Shown here piece after piece: positions 1 to 8,071 of a stretch of DNA of 64,000 nt. The position numbers and the translations under genes were made by a program. Origin of the DNA: Xanthomarina gelatinilytica (lineage in GTDB: Bacteria; Bacteroidota; Bacteroidia; Flavobacteriales; Flavobacteriaceae). The stretch lies in assembly GCF_000348685.1 (NCBI RefSeq), contig NZ_ANLA01000004.1, forward strand, positions 372,001 to 436,000, given 5' to 3'. Below the pieces are notes generated by a model, which had not been told where the DNA came from, did not search any database, and saw only the letters and a program-made list of their open reading frames with translations. Every line of letters starts with the position of its first letter. Position 1 is the stretch's first letter.

Positions 1-43
1 TCATGAAATTTGGTCGTGCACCAGCAACTATGGTAATATTCAT
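1..43 (-). CDS. UDP-N-acetylglucosamine 2-epimerase-like, N-terminal fragment
   Basis: Only the first 14 codons are inside the window; the gene continues beyond base 1. They read MNITIVAGARPNFM, the usual opening of the non-hydrolysing UDP-GlcNAc 2-epimerase (WecB) family, which makes UDP-ManNAc for surface polysaccharides. Its ATG overlaps the stop of the upstream ligase gene in an ATGA, so the two are probably translationally coupled. The call rests on a very short stretch plus a fitting neighbour. Confidence 0.6.
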   Translation of the reverse strand, partial: MNITIVAGARPNFM

Positions 44-1359
44 TCTACTTCTTTTATTAGTGATGTAAACTGTTTCAATTTACCGCTTTTTGAGCGTTGT
101 AAGGTATCCAATCTTTTAAATTGAATGTGAAGTCCTTTTTCCAAATACCTTTCCATTTCTTCCGAAATCATTTTTATTTTTAAGTCAGAAAGCACCTCTT
201 TACTAATATATTTAACGATAAAGGTATCTTTTTTGTGTTGTTCAATAATAAATTCCTTCACATTCCCATCATCTTCAATAATACGTTTGGTAATATAATA
301 AAATGTTAAGCCTGCAGCCCTTTTCCCACTTGGCAGTATGGCTATATCATTGGTTCTTCCAATAAGTTTTTCCATAATAGGCTTTTTAAGGGTACTTTGT
401 TTGGAAAGTATTCCAATATCTCCAATATCGTACCTAATAAAAGGATGTGCTTTGTTGTAGAGGGATGTTATTACTATTCGTCCTTCTTCGCCATAAGGAA
501 GGACATTATTCTTTTCATCCAAGATTTCAACATATAAGGTTTCACTGTTTACTTGCCATGCATTTTTAGGGTTTTGAAAGGCAATGATGTCGAGTTCTGA
601 AGCTCCATATTCGTTAACTACAGGAACGCCAAACTGTAATTCCAAGAATGATTTATCATCTTCAAAAAGCATTTCAGAAGTGACAATACAAACTTTTAAG
701 CTAGGACAAACAAGTTTTAATTGCATGTTTTTTTTCTGAAGAAATTTTGCAAACTGGACCATGGAACTCGTATAACCATTCATATAATCGAAATGGACAG
801 TTTTAAATTTTTCAAGACAATCAGCCAACGCCTCTTCACTTAAATCAAATACCGAAAAACGATACCGATTGCTTAAAAAGTCCTTTAAACGTTCTTTAAA
901 GTAGCCTATTTTATCTAAAGGAATACCATAAAATCTAGCTTGTTTGGATTTATTAAAATCCAAGCCATACCAACCAAATCTATTTTTAATCAGCGCCCAA
1001 GTCAAAGCATGGCAAAATTTATCTTTTGCAAATATAAAAGGGGTTCCAGAAGAACCCGAGGTTTTGTTTACATAAACATTTTTATGATTAAACCCTTCAG
1101 CCAGACGCTCATTTAAAGGTTGTTGCAAATTAGCTTTGGTCATTACAGGTATGGTGTTCCAATTATTCGGGTCTGCATTTTTTGCAAGGGCGTTGTAAAA
1201 AGGAGTGTGTTTTAAATGAAATTCAACTATGTTCTGCTTTTTTTCGTTAACATAGGCTTGATAGTCATTATTTTTTATTTGTTGAATGTTCTGTATAGCA
1301 GTTTCTGCCTTCTCAATTGGAAAGCCACTGAATTTTAAAGAAAGGTCAAATAAATTCAA
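40..1359 (-). CDS. Phenylacetate-CoA ligase family protein (CapK-like)
   Basis: This 439-residue protein belongs to the adenylate-forming PaaK/CapK group. Visible motifs are the phosphate-binding loop TSGSSGTPF, a YGASELD motif and the RYDIGDIG core motif, followed by a small C-terminal domain. Catabolic PaaK activates phenylacetate. Members next to sugar epimerases, as here, are usually found in capsule or O-antigen clusters and are called CapK, with the acceptor unknown. It is followed, with a 4-bp overlap, by a wecB-like gene, which favours the polysaccharide role. The start at 1359 fits family N-termini. The real substrate cannot be told from sequence. Confidence 0.85.
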   Translation of the reverse strand: MNLFDLSLKFSGFPIEKAETAIQNIQQIKNNDYQAYVNEKKQNIVEFHLKHTPFYNALAKNADPNNWNTIPVMTKANLQQPLNERLAEGFNHKNVYVNKTSGSSGTPFIFAKDKFCHALTWALIKNRFGWYGLDFNKSKQARFYGIPLDKIGYFKERLKDFLSNRYRFSVFDLSEEALADCLEKFKTVHFDYMNGYTSSMVQFAKFLQKKNMQLKLVCPSLKVCIVTSEMLFEDDKSFLELQFGVPVVNEYGASELDIIAFQNPKNAWQVNSETLYVEILDEKNNVLPYGEEGRIVITSLYNKAHPFIRYDIGDIGILSKQSTLKKPIMEKLIGRTNDIAILPSGKRAAGLTFYYITKRIIEDDGNVKEFIIEQHKKDTFIVKYISKEVLSDLKIKMISEEMERYLEKGLHIQFKRLDTLQRSKSGKLKQFTSLIKEVE

Positions 1360-1422
1360 AACAGTAAAACATTATTTCTGTAAAGTAAACAAAAATAATT
1401 CGTGTATTCGAAGCATTAGTTT

Positions 1423-1430
1423 TATTTTTG
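1423..1430 (+). promoter_or_regulatory. Bacteroidota -7 box upstream of purD
   Basis: TATTTTTG fits the Bacteroidota housekeeping -7 consensus TAnnTTTG and lies 20 bp before the purD start codon. The matching -33 element is weak, since TTCGTG stands where TTTG is expected. It probably drives purD. Confidence 0.5.
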
Positions 1431-1449
1431 CGGGAAACAAACACACAAC

Positions 1450-2721
1450 ATGAACATTTTAATTCTTGGTTCTGGAGGTAGAGAACATACTTTTGCTTGG
1501 AAAATAGCTCAAAGCCCTTTATGTAAAACCCTTTTTGTGGCTCCAGGAAATTCCGGAACAGCCCAAATTGCAAAAAACCTGGATATAAAAGTCACCGATT
1601 TTCATACCATTAAAGAGGCTGTTTTGCAACATGAAATCACTATGGTTGTGGTTGGTCCTGAAGACCCTTTGGTAATGGGCATTCATGATTTCTTTTTAAA
1701 TGATGATGCCTTAAAACACGTCTCTGTCATTGGGCCTCAAAAAGCTGCTGCACAACTGGAAGGCAGCAAGGAGTTTGCCAAGGAATTTTTAATAAGACAC
1801 AACATTCCAACAGCTGCATATAAAAGTTTTAATGCAGGGAATGTAGAAGCAGGTTATGCCTTTTTAGAAACGTTAAGCCCTCCATATGTTTTAAAAGCCG
1901 ATGGTTTGGCTGCAGGAAAAGGTGTGCTGATCCTTAACGATTTAAACGAGGCCAAAACCGAATTAAAAAACATGCTAGTGGATGCAAAGTTTGGTGCAGC
2001 CAGTACCAAAGTGGTTATTGAAGAGTTTTTGGATGGTATTGAATTAAGCTGTTTTGTTTTAACCGATGGCGAGAATTACAAAATATTACCTACTGCCAAG
2101 GATTATAAACGAATTGGGGAAGGAGACACAGGTTTAAATACTGGTGGCATGGGAGCTGTATCTCCAGTACCTTTTGCTACAGATGCTTTTTTAAGTAAAA
2201 TTGAAGAACGTATTGTAAAACCTACTATTGAAGGATTAAAAAAAGACAACTTACCTTATAAAGGCTTTGTGTTTATTGGGTTGATTAAAGTTGGGGAAGA
2301 CCCAAAGGTGATCGAGTACAATGTTAGAATGGGAGACCCAGAAACTGAAGTTGTTTTACCAAGACTAAAAACCGATTTGGTTGAAATTTTCCAAGCAATA
2401 GCCAATCAAACATTAGATAAAATTAATTTAGAAATTGATGAACGTGCAGCAACAACCGTGATGTTGGTGTCTGGCGGTTATCCAGAAGGGTATGAAAAAG
2501 GGAAGGTAATTACTGGATTGGAGCAGGTTACAGACTCCATCCCTTTTCATGCTGGAGCAATAAACAAGGATGGTAACATTGTAACCTCTGGAGGACGTGT
2601 CATGGCCATCACCTCTTATGGAAATACTTATGAAGAGGCCATAAAAAAATCTTATCAAAACATAGAAAAACTACATTTTGATAAGATGAATTATAGGACA
2701 GATATTGGTTTCGATTTATAA
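1450..2721 (+). CDS. purD: Phosphoribosylamine-glycine ligase
   Basis: GAR synthetase joins glycine to 5-phosphoribosylamine using ATP, the second step of de novo purine synthesis, in the cytosol. The 423-residue length is normal. The N-terminal Rossmann-like opening MNILILGSGGREH is diagnostic. It is followed by the ATP-grasp domain (KADGLAAGKGV, NTGGMGAVSP) and the metal-binding segment EYNVRMGDPETEVVLPRL. It stands alone, divergent from the CapK-like gene, with its own -7 promoter box. Its end overlaps the convergent small membrane gene by 6 bp. Confidence 0.97.
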   Translation: MNILILGSGGREHTFAWKIAQSPLCKTLFVAPGNSGTAQIAKNLDIKVTDFHTIKEAVLQHEITMVVVGPEDPLVMGIHDFFLNDDALKHVSVIGPQKAAAQLEGSKEFAKEFLIRHNIPTAAYKSFNAGNVEAGYAFLETLSPPYVLKADGLAAGKGVLILNDLNEAKTELKNMLVDAKFGAASTKVVIEEFLDGIELSCFVLTDGENYKILPTAKDYKRIGEGDTGLNTGGMGAVSPVPFATDAFLSKIEERIVKPTIEGLKKDNLPYKGFVFIGLIKVGEDPKVIEYNVRMGDPETEVVLPRLKTDLVEIFQAIANQTLDKINLEIDERAATTVMLVSGGYPEGYEKGKVITGLEQVTDSIPFHAGAINKDGNIVTSGGRVMAITSYGNTYEEAIKKSYQNIEKLHFDKMNYRTDIGFDL

Positions 2722-2943
2722 ATAAGAATGCGATGTGATGCTTTTATCATCGTCATTGGCATCGTTATAGGCCTTTAATTGCTTCATCCAATATAAAAAA
2801 GCAACAAAACCTATCAGTATAAATAACCAAGAAACTATATTTGCTGCAAACCAATTTTCCAGTTCTAGCTTAGCTAAAGCATCAAATGGTGCAAATAAAA
2901 CATTTACAAATAAATCTTCAATAGCGTAAAAAAAGTCTTTCAT
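2716..2943 (-). CDS. Small membrane protein, DUF6341 family
   Basis: A 75-residue protein with one clear membrane segment (about residues 32-53, NIVSWLFILIGFVAFLYWM) and an acidic C-terminal tail. It matches my memory of the short flavobacterial DUF6341 family, which sits beside upp and a DUF6427 gene, as it does here. No biochemical role is known to me. It overlaps the last 6 bp of purD convergently, which fits compact packing rather than a spurious ORF. Confidence 0.75.
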   Translation of the reverse strand: MKDFFYAIEDLFVNVLFAPFDALAKLELENWFAANIVSWLFILIGFVAFLYWMKQLKAYNDANDDDKSITSHSYL

Positions 2944-3108
2944 TTTATATAAATTTTATGCTCCATAGGAGCTTATAAGGTATTATCAATATATTTACTC
3001 AACAAAATTACATTTTTTTCATTTTAAATTTCAATAATTTGAAAAGAATATTGGTAATTTACTTTTTATCCAAGGTTTGATAGAAATTTATTTAAACGTG
3101 ATCAATAC

Positions 3109-4035
3109 ATGATTTCCAGTTTTTTCAGTAAGGCAAAACCCATACATTTTGTGGCAGTAACGTTGTTGTTACTGGTTGCTTTTACATATACAAAAGCCAT
3201 TCATATTAAACAATCGGTTGATGTATTGTTCATTTTCAAGCAATTCCTGTTGTTTGGAGTGTGCATATTCTCCATTTTTGTTTTCGATTTTTTATCTGGA
3301 AAAAACGATCTTACCAAAAACAACAGCTATAAAATTTTATTTTTTAGCTTGTTTATGGTCATGATGCCCCAAACTTTTTTAAATTCCAAGCTGTTGGTGG
3401 CAAACCTCTTTATTTTGTTCGCTTTAAGACGCATTATAAGCATTCGTTCAAAAAAACAGATCAATAAAAAAGTGTTTGATGCAGCTTTCTGGATTAGCTT
3501 GGCAACCTTACTGAGTTTTTGGTGTTCGCTTTATTATATCTTAATCTTTGCAGCATTATTCCTATACACGGTTGCCGATGTGAAAAACTGGATCATTCCT
3601 TTTATTGGAATCTTAACCGTTGGTGTTATAACTGTATCTTTCCTGGTTCTAACCAATACAGATGTTATTACTTATTTTTCAAGTATAAACACAGCAGTTA
3701 GTTTTGATTTTAGTATGCTCAATTCTTCTCAAATTGTCCTTTCCTCAACGGTTATCCTGTCTTATTTTGTTTGGGCAGTATTTTTTTATGTCTTAAATAT
3801 AAAATCCAAGTCCAAAAGCTATAAACCGTCTTATTTTTTGGTGCTTTTAGCTGCTTTAATTGCTATAGCCATCCTTGTTATTGTTCCACAAAAATCTGGA
3901 GCAGAATTTTTGTTTTTATTTGCTCCATTGTCTATAATCATGGCGAATTATATGGAGATTATTTCTGAAAAATGGTTTAAGGAAATATTAATCTGGATGC
4001 TTATGCTTGTTCCTTTAATCAATTTAATGCTGTAA
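3109..4035 (+). CDS. Polytopic membrane protein, DUF6427 family
   Basis: A 308-residue integral membrane protein with about eight to nine hydrophobic segments from residue 15 to the end and short Lys-rich loops. The opening MISSFFSKAKPIHF is typical of the flavobacterial DUF6427 family, which is regularly found next to upp. No catalytic motif is visible and the function is unknown. The start is the ATG at 3109. The end overlaps the convergent upp gene by 12 bp. Confidence 0.8.
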   Translation: MISSFFSKAKPIHFVAVTLLLLVAFTYTKAIHIKQSVDVLFIFKQFLLFGVCIFSIFVFDFLSGKNDLTKNNSYKILFFSLFMVMMPQTFLNSKLLVANLFILFALRRIISIRSKKQINKKVFDAAFWISLATLLSFWCSLYYILIFAALFLYTVADVKNWIIPFIGILTVGVITVSFLVLTNTDVITYFSSINTAVSFDFSMLNSSQIVLSSTVILSYFVWAVFFYVLNIKSKSKSYKPSYFLVLLAALIAIAILVIVPQKSGAEFLFLFAPLSIIMANYMEIISEKWFKEILIWMLMLVPLINLML

Positions 4036-4683
4036 CTTTTCCCCAAAAGCCAAATCTCCAGCATCTCCCAATCCAGGAACTATATAGCCAAATTCGTTGA
4101 GTTTTTCATCAACAGTGGCAACCCATAAATGTGTTTCTGAGTCGAAATAATTTTCCACAAAATCAATGCCCTCTTGTGCTGCAATAACACTAACCAAATG
4201 AATGTTTTTAGGTGTTCCAAAAGGTTTTAAGGCTTCAAAAGTGGCTATCATGGATTGCCCTGTGGCCAACATTGGGTCTGCTAATATTAAGGTTTTGTTT
4301 TCTAAACTTGGGCAAGCTAAATATTCAACTATAATTTCAAAATTTTCGGGCTTTTCCTTATGGTGTCTGTAGGCAGATATAAATGCGTTTTCGGCATTGT
4401 CAAAATAATTTAATAAACCGTCGTGCAAAGGAACTCCAGCCCTTAAAATAGAACACAACACGACCTTATTGTCTATTTTTTCAATCTCACATATTCCCAA
4501 AGGTGTTTTAACGGTTGTAGGTTTATAACTTAAGGTTTTACTTAATTCGTAACCCAAGATCTCGCCAATACGCTCAATGTTTCTTCGAAAACGCATGGAA
4601 TCTTTTTGAATGGTTACATCTCTCATTTCAGCAATAAACGTATTTAGGATGGTGTTTTGGTTTGAAAAGTTATGAATATGCAT
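4024..4683 (-). CDS. upp: Uracil phosphoribosyltransferase
   Basis: Pyrimidine salvage enzyme making UMP from uracil and PRPP. The 219-residue type I PRTase fold shows the PRPP-binding loop LILADPMLATGQSM and the C-terminal uracil-binding stretch FGYIVPGLGDAGDLAFG. An upstream segment has weak similarity to a -7 box (TAACTTTA). It runs head-to-head with the DUF4254 gene and tail-to-tail with the DUF6427 gene. Confidence 0.95.
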   Translation of the reverse strand: MHIHNFSNQNTILNTFIAEMRDVTIQKDSMRFRRNIERIGEILGYELSKTLSYKPTTVKTPLGICEIEKIDNKVVLCSILRAGVPLHDGLLNYFDNAENAFISAYRHHKEKPENFEIIVEYLACPSLENKTLILADPMLATGQSMIATFEALKPFGTPKNIHLVSVIAAQEGIDFVENYFDSETHLWVATVDEKLNEFGYIVPGLGDAGDLAFGEKLQH

Positions 4684-4818
4684 GTTGTTACTTATTTTAT
4701 GGTGTGGTAAAGTTAATTAATTAGGCTTATATTTACCGTTGGAATTCTCAATTTAATAATAATGCAAACATCCATCTACATTCCTAGGGCTCTTAAAACC
4801 TTTTAGCTAAAAAATATG

Positions 4819-4826
4819 TAGATTTG
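4819..4826 (+). promoter_or_regulatory. Bacteroidota -7 box upstream of the DUF4254 gene
   Basis: TAGATTTG matches TAnnTTTG and ends 18 bp before the ATG at 4845. I see no convincing TTTG at the usual -33 spacing, so only half of the promoter is supported. Confidence 0.45.
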
Positions 4827-4844
4827 TGCTATAAAACAACAATC

Positions 4845-5453
4845 ATGTTTACAGACAAAGCCAACAACATTTTTCAGGACGTTATAGAAACATATCATGT
4901 TATCAATACAGTCGATCAGCCGTTTAAAAACCCTTACAACAAAGATTCTCATTTGTTAGAGCACCTGCTTTACAGAAAATGTTGGATTGACACAGTTCAA
5001 TGGCATTACGAAGATATTATTCGTGATCCACAAATAGATCCTGTTGCTGCTTTAAAACTGAAACGTCAGATTGATGCTTCCAACCAAGACAGAACAGACA
5101 TGGTGGAATATATAGACAGCTATTTTCTTGAAAAATATAAAGACGTAACCCCAAAAGCTGATGCGACCATCAATACCGAAAGTCCAGCTTGGGGAATTGA
5201 TAGATTGTCTATTTTAGCCTTGAAAGTATACCATATGCATGAAGAGGCAACACGTACAGATGCTTCTGAAGCTCATATAGCTGCCTGTAAAAAGAAATTG
5301 GATGTCTTACTGGAACAGCGTAAAGACCTATCTACAGCTATCGATACCTTGTTAAGCGACATTGAAAAAGGCGACAAATACATGAAAGTGTATAAGCAAA
5401 TGAAAATGTATAACGACGACGAACTGAATCCAGTATTGCGTTCACAGAAATAA
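4845..5453 (+). CDS. DUF4254 family protein
   Basis: A 202-residue, mostly alpha-helical cytosolic protein of the DUF4254 family, whose function is unknown. I chose the ATG at 4845 (MFTDKANNIF) because the longer reading from 4824 overlaps the promoter box and adds an atypical leader. In Bacteroidota this family commonly precedes a GT9 glycosyltransferase, as here, which suggests a link to lipid A or LPS sugar assembly. That link is inferred from context only. Confidence 0.85.
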   Translation: MFTDKANNIFQDVIETYHVINTVDQPFKNPYNKDSHLLEHLLYRKCWIDTVQWHYEDIIRDPQIDPVAALKLKRQIDASNQDRTDMVEYIDSYFLEKYKDVTPKADATINTESPAWGIDRLSILALKVYHMHEEATRTDASEAHIAACKKKLDVLLEQRKDLSTAIDTLLSDIEKGDKYMKVYKQMKMYNDDELNPVLRSQK

Positions 5454-5506
5454 AACTGTTTTTCAGAACATTCCTACAACCCTTGGAGTTGAAGAATTTT
5501 ATTTTC

Positions 5507-5534
5507 AAGATATTTCGCTGCACTCAATATGACA
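5507..5534. repeat. Degenerate interspersed palindromic repeat
   Basis: This stretch in the short gap before the GT9 gene reads, on the minus strand, TGTCATATTGAGTG then GCGAAATATCT. It matches the TGTCATTCTGAGCG...GAAGAATCT element seen at 26946, 29989 and 30345, with substitutions. It looks like a decayed copy. Confidence 0.5.
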
Positions 5535-5544
5535 CATCGTTTGT

Positions 5545-6564
5545 ATGATGCCTTCAACTAAACACATCCTAGTCATTCGTCTCTCAGCCATGGGAGATGT
5601 GGCTATGACAGTTCCTGTTTTAAAGGCATTTACTGCACAATATCCAGAAGTAAAACTAACCGTTTTAACCAGGGAATTTTTTACACCTTTTTTTAGGGAT
5701 TTAGAAAATGTATCTGTTTTTCCTGCCGATTTAAAAGGAACACACAAAGGTGTTTTAGGACTTTATAAACTCACAAAAGAATTAAAAAAACTGAATATCG
5801 ATGCCATCGCAGATCTTCACAATGTGTTGCGTACAAATATTTTAAAATGCTTTTTCTTAGGAAAACCGTTTGTGCAAATAGATAAAGGCAGAGCAGAAAA
5901 AAAAGGGTTAGTTTCAGGAAAAACATTCCAACAACTAAAAACAACTCATGAACGTTATGCAGATGTTTTTAGAAAATTAGGATTTCTGTTAGATTTAGCA
6001 AACCCTAAATTTCCAAATCGTGTAGCGTTAAATTCCAAATTGCAGGATTTAGTAGGAGAAGACACTAAAAAATGGATTGGCATGGCACCTTTTGCAGCAC
6101 ACGAAAGTAAAATGTATCCTTTGGATTTGATGGAGCAAGTAATTGAAACACTTTCAAAGACTCATAAAATATTATTGTTTGGTGGAGGCAAAAAGGAAGT
6201 TGACATTCTTGATGCTTACCAAAACAAATATGAAAATGTTATTAATCTAGCTGGAAAATTAACCCTTGATGAAGAATTAGATGTCATTTCCAATTTAGAT
6301 GTGATGTTGTCTATGGATTCAGGAAATGCACATATGGCAGCTATGTTAGGTGTAAAAGTAATTACCATTTGGGGAGTGACGCATCCTTATGCTGGTTTTG
6401 CGCCTTTTAATCAACCTGAAGATTTTGCACTACTTTCAGATAGAGAACAATTCCCATTAATTCCAACGTCTATTTATGGGAATAAATATCCTGAAGGCTA
6501 TCAAGATGCAGCTGGAAGTATTGCTCCGGAAAGAGTTGTTGAGAAAATAAATTTAGTTCTTTGA
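5545..6564 (+). CDS. Glycosyltransferase family 9 protein (heptosyltransferase-like)
   Basis: A 339-residue GT-B enzyme of the ADP-heptose:LPS heptosyltransferase family, acting on the cytoplasmic face in LPS core assembly. Visible signatures are the N-terminal loop RLSAMGDVAMTVPV and the C-terminal sugar-nucleotide site MDSGNAHMAAMLGVKVITIWG. Two ATG codons are adjacent at 5545 and 5548; either may be used. It follows the DUF4254 gene in the same direction. Donor and acceptor sugars cannot be read from the sequence. Confidence 0.9.
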   Translation: MMPSTKHILVIRLSAMGDVAMTVPVLKAFTAQYPEVKLTVLTREFFTPFFRDLENVSVFPADLKGTHKGVLGLYKLTKELKKLNIDAIADLHNVLRTNILKCFFLGKPFVQIDKGRAEKKGLVSGKTFQQLKTTHERYADVFRKLGFLLDLANPKFPNRVALNSKLQDLVGEDTKKWIGMAPFAAHESKMYPLDLMEQVIETLSKTHKILLFGGGKKEVDILDAYQNKYENVINLAGKLTLDEELDVISNLDVMLSMDSGNAHMAAMLGVKVITIWGVTHPYAGFAPFNQPEDFALLSDREQFPLIPTSIYGNKYPEGYQDAAGSIAPERVVEKINLVL

Positions 6565-6610
6565 CGATTTTACCAGTAGTTACAGTTTTTTTAATTGTTA
6601 ATTAATAAAA

Positions 6611-6814
6611 ATGACATTATTAAAATTTGATTTTAATCTTTTTGAAAATCCATTTCTATTTTTCATATTTGGAATTTTACTTTTATTATATTCTCTATAT
6701 GATTATAATAAAAATTATAAAGATTCAAGTCTAGTAGGGCAAATGAGTATTGTAGGGTATTTTTTTATTGGAATCTTTTGTATAATACTAGGTATAGGAT
6801 TATATTTAAAATAA
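6611..6814 (+). CDS. Small hypothetical membrane protein
   Basis: A 67-residue ORF with two strongly hydrophobic segments (about residues 13-29 and 46-65) separated by a charged loop with DYNKNYKD. I do not recognise the family. An ATG preceded by an A-rich leader, a sensible hydrophobic pattern and a position in a 349-bp gap make it plausible. It is more AT-rich than its neighbours and may be an accessory gene. Confidence 0.5.
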   Translation: MTLLKFDFNLFENPFLFFIFGILLLLYSLYDYNKNYKDSSLVGQMSIVGYFFIGIFCIILGIGLYLK

Positions 6815-6889
6815 TTAATTCATCTTCAATAAAAAGAACTTTCAGGTTTAAAAAATTTAAAATGTCTAACTAATTATAAATTCGGAGAG

Positions 6890-6904
6890 ATGTCCGAAGG
6901 ACAT
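6890..6904. repeat. Short palindrome (REP-like or terminator stem)
   Basis: ATGTCC GAA GGACAT is a perfect 6-bp hairpin with a 3-nt loop, bordered by GGAGAG and AGAGAG. It lies just past the 3' end of the PaaE-like gene. It lacks a clear U-run, so it may be a mobile palindromic repeat rather than a terminator. Confidence 0.45.
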
Positions 6905-6912
6905 AGAGAGCT

Positions 6913-7968
6913 TTATATATCATCATAATCCACTTTCACAGTAGGCGTTGTTGGATGCGCTTGGCAAGTTAAAATCAATCCTTCAGCCACTTCGCTATCT
7001 GTTAAGATGTTGTTTTGCCTCATGGTTACTTCACCTTCAACCACTCGAGCCAAACAGCTACTGCAAATACCACCTTGGCAAGAATAAGGTGCATCTAAGT
7101 CTTCGTCTAAAGCAGCTTCAAGAATGGATTGTTTTTGAGACATTTCAAAGGTGGTTTCTTCATCATCAACCACAACGGTAATTTTAGTGTTCCCACTAGC
7201 AATGTCATCTTCATTAACATCAGCAGGTTTAGCCGCTTTAAAAAGTTCATAAAATATATGTTCCTTAGGAATATTATGTTCGGTCAAGACATCTTTAACC
7301 GTATGGATCATGGCTTCTGGACCACACAAATAAAAAGCATCTACAACCACGTGCTTGTGGGTGTTTTTCATTACAAAGTTTACGGTACTTTTTTCTATAC
7401 GTCCAAAAATAGCATCTTCTTCATCGGCTTGACTAAACACAAATTGTATGGAGAAACGCTCTTTGTAGTTATGCTGAAGGTCTAAAAGCTCTTGCAAAAA
7501 CATGGTGTCCTCAGTGGTTTTATTCCCATAAACAAGAATGACTTTGCTATAAACCTCTTCTTCCAAAGCACATTTAATAATGCTTAAGATTGGCGTGATA
7601 CCACTTCCAGCTGCAAAAAGGGCAATGTTTTTGGTTTTGGAATCGTTAGGTTCAAAAACAAAACGTCCTTTGGGTGGCGCCACTTCTATAACATCTCCAG
7701 CTTTTAGTGTGTTGTTGGCATACGAAGAAAACGTACCATCTGTCACTTCTTTAACAGCCACTTTTAAATCGCCACTTTTTGGAGAAGAACACAGCGAGTA
7801 ATCGCGTCTTACCTCATGGTTGTTTATAGTAGTTTTTAAGGTAACATATTGTCCAGCTTTAAAGGCATAAGTAGATTTTAAATGGGCTGGAACTTGGAAA
7901 CTAATTACAACAGATTTGTCTGTTTCCCTAATGATATCTTTTATGGTAAGGTTATGAAAATGTGACAT
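6913..7968 (-). CDS. PaaE-like flavin/2Fe-2S oxidoreductase
   Basis: A 351-residue electron-transfer protein with three domains. A flavin-binding domain carries the FAD motif RRDYSLCSS. A NAD(P)H domain carries GSGITPILSIIK. A C-terminal plant-type ferredoxin domain has cluster ligands Cys297, Cys302, Cys305 and Cys335. This order is that of PaaE, the reductase of phenylacetyl-CoA epoxidase, and related ferredoxin-NADP reductases. The other paa genes are not next to it, so its oxygenase partner is unknown. Confidence 0.85.
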   Translation of the reverse strand: MSHFHNLTIKDIIRETDKSVVISFQVPAHLKSTYAFKAGQYVTLKTTINNHEVRRDYSLCSSPKSGDLKVAVKEVTDGTFSSYANNTLKAGDVIEVAPPKGRFVFEPNDSKTKNIALFAAGSGITPILSIIKCALEEEVYSKVILVYGNKTTEDTMFLQELLDLQHNYKERFSIQFVFSQADEEDAIFGRIEKSTVNFVMKNTHKHVVVDAFYLCGPEAMIHTVKDVLTEHNIPKEHIFYELFKAAKPADVNEDDIASGNTKITVVVDDEETTFEMSQKQSILEAALDEDLDAPYSCQGGICSSCLARVVEGEVTMRQNNILTDSEVAEGLILTCQAHPTTPTVKVDYDDI

Positions 7969-8071
7969 ATTTAAATTTTTGACAAAAATAAGAAATACTG
8001 TTAGGAATTAAGTTTTGATTGTAACAAAATGTATGTTAATATTACTAATAGAAAAAACCAACTCAATTCAA

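Noticed and set aside
6882-6908. GGAGAGATG-type start resembling the 5' end of a tRNA-Ser gene
   Set aside because: No acceptor-stem complement, anticodon arm or T-arm follows; the stretch is only a small palindrome with purine-rich borders.
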